From: Stramonita haemastoma
Lineage: Eukaryota; Mollusca; Gastropoda; Neogastropoda; Muricidae
Direction: 5' to 3'
Assembly: GCA_030674155.1 (NCBI GenBank)
Contig: CM060322.1
Location: 61,152,882 to 61,216,881 of the forward strand
Length of the DNA: 64,000 nucleotides
In this document: piece after piece, positions 58,559 through 64,000 of the stretch
Layout: every line of letters begins with the position of its first letter
How positions within the stretch are numbered: position 1 is the stretch's first letter
Position numbers and translations under genes: made by a program
Notes under the pieces: generated by a model
The model's input: the letters and a program-made list of their open reading frames with translations, nothing else
Database searches by the model: none
Told to the model about the DNA's origin: nothing

Positions 58559-58637
58559 TCAAGAAATCACTGCAATCTGTCTTAACTTGAACAGATAGGC
58601 CTCAGTTTTTTCCCCATTTCTTCGAGACTTAACAGAA
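58559..58637 (-). CDS. Candidate terminal exon of an unrecognised gene
   Basis: A long pyrimidine-rich tract and TTTGTGTAG|T acceptor precede 79 nt that read SVKSRRNGEKTEAYLFKL then RQIAVIS and a TGA. To keep phase with the 59,006-59,242 exon the latter must splice at AAGGT|GTGTTT, giving HYIKVSVKSRRNG. The better donor AAG|GTGTGT would put an almost immediate stop here. The basic, hydrophobic-spaced sequence looks coding, but no family is recognised. Confidence 0.45.
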
Positions 58638-59005
58638 CTACACAAACCAAACACACAGAAATGTTGAGAAAAAAAAAACACGAATAAAAACAAAAAACCA
58701 CCAATGTTCACACCACAGGAATCAACCGAGTCTTGTGTCTGAGAATTCCTAGATTCAACAACGTTTTGATACTTGCTTTTTTTCATCATTCAAATATTGC
58801 TGAACTTATTATGTATCCACCTAGCCTCATAAACGGATGGTAAATTTGAAGCCCGACTAAATACTTTTGAAAATAATGGCACACAGTTCTGCTGGAATGT
58901 TGCAATACACATCACTAATCTGTTGATACCAGTCCTATTGAACTGTATAAAAAAAAAAAATTAAAAACACCAGGGATGGGATGATTCCAACAACAAAAAA
59001 CACAC

Positions 59006-59242
59006 CTTTATGTAGTGGTAGAGATCAGATAGGGAGCGTGTTGATGTACAGTATGATGCATGCAGTTCAATGTCAATATGAAGTTTTGAGTCAACACCAT
59101 GATCAGACAATTTTGTTTGAAAACTAATGAAATGCAGGTCCTGGGAAGATCTCCACTGGCGCCGGGGTCTTTTCTCTGGATGGACATGGAACAGTACCTG
59201 GCAATCGTCGACTTCGGTGGCACTCTCCCGGTTCTCAGGTAC
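59006..59242 (-). CDS. Coding exon of an unrecognised minus-strand gene
   Basis: 237 nt, 79 codons with no stop, phase 0 at both ends, acceptor TTTACCAG|GTA and donor AAG|GTGTGT. It reads VPENRESATEVDDCQVLF, HVHPEKRPRRQWRSSQDLHF, ISFQTKLSDHGVDSKLHI, DIELHASYCTSTRSLSDLYH and YIK. The balanced amino-acid use with Trp, Cys and His and the lack of repeats make it the best non-EPS15 exon in the window. It lacks an ATG and so is an internal exon. I do not recognise the family. Confidence 0.65.
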
Positions 59243-59284
59243 CTGGTAAATCAGATGTAATCATAACGTGAATGATAGGGAAAT

Positions 59285-59590
59285 AGGTAAATGTAAAGGT
59301 GTCCCATAACCTGGACAGTCATTGGGGATCAAGGCATCAGAGACCTCAGCTTCTCTAGGGGCCAGCATAGTGAGGGCGGCGCCCATCTCCTCTCCCTCGC
59401 TGCCCTACCTTCCCTGACCCTAGAGGGCAGGTACCCATTTACAGCTGGTAAACTGGGGGGGGGGGGGGAGAGAGACTGTACTGAAGCCAAGGCACGCAAA
59501 CGTCACCCATCCAACTGGTAACCACGCTCGACGCTGCTTATGTTGACTGGGGGAAAGCGAGCGCTCTGACCACTGAGCTATCCCTCCCCT
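59285..59590 (-). mobile_element. SINE-B, full length
   Basis: Same structure as 37,254-37,540, including GCTCTGACCACTGAGCTATC at the tRNA-like head. It lies 40 bp upstream of the 59,006-59,242 exon acceptor. Confidence 0.88.
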
Positions 59591-59924
59591 AATAGGGAAA
59601 TAAACAACAAACGGGGGGGGGGGGGGGAATTGGGTAGAAAAAAGAGGATTAAATTGAACAGAATCAAGACTAGACCATCAAAGATGTCATTAAGAAGAGA
59701 AGAACACGAGTGAGACGAGAGGTAAGAAAAGGAAAGGAGTAGGAACAGAGTCTTTAAAAAGAGAAAAATTGGCAAGTCTGACTCAAACGTCTTGAAGTTT
59801 AAGGAGCAGAAAAAAGCTACAATAGCAACAATGGACAAGTGACTCAGACAAAAACAGAATGGACTGGAAAAAAATCCCATCACAAAAAAACGACAGATGG
59901 ACACGACACTGTAAAATGCCTTAC
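59591..59924. other. Intron-like sequence with purine-rich stretch
   Basis: G run then A/G-rich sequence. The minus-strand 108-codon frame here is Phe/Leu/Ser-rich and has no splice support. Confidence 0.4.
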
Positions 59925-59947
59925 CTTTCTTTCAGAAAGAGCAGGTC
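59925..59947 (-). CDS. Candidate small exon upstream of 59,242 (5' limit unsure)
   Basis: The donor GAAAG|GTAAGG is excellent. Preceding codons read (G)PALSERK in phase 0, joining VPENRESATEV of the next exon. An acceptor-like CAACCATCAG|GA gives a 23-nt exon; the true exon may start further up inside the repeat array. Confidence 0.4.
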
Positions 59948-60500
59948 CTGATGGTTGTAACACTTGTCAGTCACAGGCACTTGATAAGGCAGGTCCTGAT
60001 GGCTGCTCTCACACTGTGTCAGGTCACAGGCACTTGATGTAGAGGTCACAGGCCTGATGGCTGCTCACACTTGTCAGGTCACAGGCACTTGATAAGGCAG
60101 GTCTGATGGCTGCTCTCACACTTGTCAGTCACAGGCACTTGATGGCTGCTCACAATTGGCAGTCACAGGCACTTGATGGCTGCTCTCACACTTGTCTGGT
60201 CACAGGCACTACGATAGGCAGGTTCTGATGGCTGATCTCACACTTGTCAGTCACAGGCACTTGATGGCTGTCTCACACTTGTCAGGTCACAGGCACATGA
60301 TAAGGCAGGTTCTGATGGCTGACCTCACACTTGGCAGGTCACAGGCACATGATAAGGCAGGTTCTGATGGCTGATTCACACTTGTCAGGTCACAGGCACA
60401 TGATAAGGCAGGTTCTGATGGCTGATCTCACACTTGTCAGGTCACAGGCACATGATAAGGCAGGTCCTGATGGCTGATCTCACATTTGTCAGGTCACAGG
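59945..60500. repeat. ~50-55-bp minisatellite adjoining the candidate exon
   Basis: About eleven units of CACTTGTCAGGTCACAGGCA, CATGATAAGGCAGGTTCTGA and TGGCTGATCTCA with deletions. On the minus strand units carry CCATCAGGACCTGC or CCATCAGAACCTGC, the same sequence as the candidate exon's acceptor and first bases. Confidence 0.92.
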
Positions 60501-60504
60501 CCCA

Positions 60505-60830
60505 TAATGATCCACATGACTTTAACCATCCCAGTTAGGACCCATGTATCAAAGGATAAGGATGAATTTATCCCAAGGAAATTATATAAGAATGGAGTGA
60601 CAAGTCAGTCCCTAATGATCACTGAAATGATGTAAGAATGGAGTTACAGCCCCTTGAGACTATTAAAAACAATCCAAGAATAAGACTGACAAAGAGTCAC
60701 CCCCTCATGACCACTGTAAACGATTTAAGAATGGGGTGACAAGAGTCACAGGCCCACATGACTAATGATTTGAAAATGGAGAAACGAGACCAGCCCCTCA
60801 TGACCACTGTATCAAAACCTTTGTAGATGG
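60505..60830. repeat. Degenerate ~75-bp repeat
   Basis: Three or four diverged units with AAGAATGGAGTGACAAG, CCCCTCATGACCACTGTA. Confidence 0.55.
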
Positions 60831-61189
60831 AGACACCAAGATCACTGGTACCAAGATTGCTCTCCTCTCAACTCCACCTTCCCCCTTCTTTGGTTCTAGG
60901 TTTATTCTATTTTGGTTTAGCTAATCATCATATTCTCTTAGGTTGTTTTTTTTTTAGTTTTATCTAAGTTTTGGTTTTATTTTGTTACATTTTAGTTTTA
61001 TTTCATTTTTAAATCTATTCTCTCCTAACTTTGGGAGGAAGGTGAGGTTGTTTGGTTTTTTGTTAGATCTTTTTCAGTTTAAAATTCTAATTTATATTTA
61101 ACTTTTAGTGAGGAGCATTGATGCAACCAGAAGCTTGGTGTCCAGTGATCATTTTGAAGACAACTGACTAGGAAACCATGAAAAATAAA

Positions 61190-61590
61190 CATAGGATCTC
61201 CGAAAACTATAAAGCACAATAAATCTCTGAAAATACAAACCACAACACATCTCCGAAAACAACATATCTCCAAAATCGCTCGAGCCCAATATATCTCCCA
61301 AAACAACATCTCCAAAAACAATGGAGCCCAACAAATCTAAAACCACTCATCTCCGAAAATTATGAAGCACATCTCCAAAAACTATGGAACATATACCCCA
61401 AAACTATCAAGCACAACATATCTCTGAAAACATGTCTCTGAAAACTATGGAGCACAACATATCTCAAAGCTATCAGCGTCATATACAAAGCTATGGAGCA
61501 CAAAATACCTCCAAAAGCTATGGAGCACAAAATACCTCCAAAAGCTAGGGGCCATAACATATCTGACAGCTATGAGCACAGCACATTTCC
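61190..61590. repeat. Degenerate ~27-bp repeat
   Basis: About fifteen units of CATATCTCCGAAAACTATGG and AGCACAA with frequent base changes. Confidence 0.8.
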
Positions 61591-61829
61591 ATACCAAAGC
61601 TGAAGATCTCATGATCTAATATTCCAGATTTAAAGAAGATTTCCTTTATCCTCCATTCTTAATCCTTTGATAACAAGGGCCTAATAAGGTTAAGTGATGT
61701 TTCACATTACAGGTATAAAATCGATGGGAAGTATCTGTCAAACAAAAACATAATTGTTATAGATATGACAATGTAAGGGAAAGTGTAATAGATATTTGTG
61801 GATGTCTATTGATAGATGCAGGTGTCTCA

Positions 61830-62165
<336 letters not shown>

Positions 62166-62219
62166 TCAACATGAATTCACTGGGTTTTTTTTTTTAAATA
62201 CCCGTTTTTAAGATTTGTT

Positions 62220-62785
<566 letters not shown>

Positions 62786-62856
<71 letters not shown>
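62786..62856. repeat. (TA)n microsatellite
   Basis: Pure (TA)n with one AA slip. Confidence 0.95.
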
Positions 62857-62858
<2 letters not shown>

Positions 62859-64000
62859 AAAGCTAAAATGTAAACTGTTCAATTCTTGACATCAAATGTT
62901 AAATTCTAATCTGAGTTAAAATTAATGTCAAAATGGCGGATTATGCTTAAAGAAAAAGATTACTTCAAAGTTTAAGCTTGTACAACGAACATGCAAGTAT
63001 GTTCTGAATAGTACGTACCCTAGTACGAATATTTGATCTGCGTGCGAACAATGGCTGTAATTGCGGCATTCCGAACTTGCTGGAAAACGGCAGAGAAGAC
63101 TAGCCAGTGTTACAATTTACAAATCAAGTCTCAATCCCAGATCTATGCAAACTGACGCCATCTTCGCGCTCAAAACATACCGGTTTCCTGTCATGTCCCA
63201 AGGCAGGTAACTCCGCACATTGGAATAATCTGCACCCAGGTTTTTTTTTCCGATCTGCAAAAAACATTAGTATCCTGATATTTTCCTCCACGGTACTTGC
63301 CAAACTACAAGCACAGCAATAAATTGCAAGCAACTATTTAAATCGTACAAATTTTGGGGGAACACGTAATTTTTTTTTTCTCTTCTGGGGTTTTTGTTTC
63401 TGGTTGGCTGTTTTGTTGGTGGTGGTGGTTTTATGTTGTTGTTTTTTTGGGGGGAGGGGGGGGGCTTTATATTATTATAAACTGTGCAATTACTCATGCT
63501 TACAAGTTGCTTAACACAGCACTGGCACTACACCTATTGATAGATGCAAACTCCTCTATAACCACCCAACATTCCTGTTTACAAGGTTTATTCATTCAAA
63601 GATTTGCAGTGACAAAAGATTTCCAATTCAACCTGTCCGTTACCTTCTGCAAACCATAGAGTTTATTTAGCCAAACGTATTATATTCTAGATTTGTTTAT
63701 AAAAAAAAAAACAACAACGGAGGACACAAAGCATCATCAGGTCAGTTGGTCATTGAACAGGAAGAAAAACTATTCACTGTGAACTGAACAAGAAATAGCC
63801 ATACAATCTTAACACCTGCTGAAATATACAGTTAAAAGATACTGTTCAGATTTCTTTTGTTTGTATAGCTAAAAGAGGGGGTGGGTGGCAGGGTCTGCAT
63901 AAACTTTTAAATGTTGGGGGGGGGGGGGGTTGCGAAATACTTTCGTAGTTTCAGCATAGCACTGGCAAAGAATTCAGTTTAGGGTAGCAGGATTCTGATA
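62857..64000. other. Unique sequence, possible promoter or first exon
   Basis: The non-repetitive, less AT-rich stretch 62,990-63,250 has start codons in good context on both strands. GAACAATGGCTG at 63,051 (+) begins a 35-codon frame. GCGAAGATGGCGTC at 63,161 (-) begins MASVCIDLGLRLDL. Either could be a first exon, but neither has a clear donor. The rest is AT-rich with G and T runs. Confidence 0.3.

Overview
The window is eukaryotic, intron-rich and very repeat-dense. It most likely comes from a mollusc or another lophotrochozoan, perhaps a gastropod; that is an inference from the style of the tRNA-derived SINEs, the many (CA)n, (TAA)n and minisatellite tracts, and the gene divergence. There is no bacterial gene, operon or CRISPR array. 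Almost all long open frames are translations of simple repeats.

The main gene is an EPS15 (epidermal growth factor receptor substrate 15) orthologue on the minus strand, about 11.8-45.8 kb. I could place sixteen coding exons by hand from splice sites, reading phase and similarity to EPS15/EPS15L1. In transcript order they give: a start exon at 45.77 kb behind a CCAAT box and a GC box; EH domain 1 (43.8, 41.9, 38.9 kb); an EH1-EH2 linker (37.7 kb); EH domain 2 (36.2, 35.5, 33.3 kb); coiled coil (28.7, 26.4, 21.6 kb); and a DPF-rich AP-2-binding tail with 12 DPF motifs and a PALPPK SH3-binding site (19.9, 19.4, 18.0, 15.6, 12.1 kb). EH domain 3 and the start of the coiled coil should lie between 33.25 and 28.75 kb but are not visible. 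That interval holds 346 A followed by 307 C and much homopolymer-inflated sequence, so the gap is probably an assembly fault. Three exons also carry apparent one- or two-base indels.

Region by region: 0.4-8.5 kb is one ~5.3 kb satellite split by a 2,826-bp DNA element with 28-bp terminal inverted repeats and a 4-bp target duplication. 9-12 kb holds a retroelement insertion and a ~72-bp array evolving into a 137-bp dimer. 12-45 kb is the EPS15 gene; nearly every exon is closely flanked by a tandem array, and some arrays contain copies of the neighbouring splice site. 46-64 kb is SINE- and microsatellite-rich sequence with parts of an unrecognised minus-strand gene (best exon 59,006-59,242).

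The most interesting observation is at the second EH2 exon. Its last nine bases and 5' splice site are repeated 14 times in a 58-bp minisatellite in the following intron. Each unit also has an acceptor-like CTGTAG, so each could act as a 9-nt in-frame microexon or as a splicing decoy. Mobile elements include several tRNA-SINE families, a piggyBac-like TTAA MITE family and LINE 3' tails, with one locus nested three deep.
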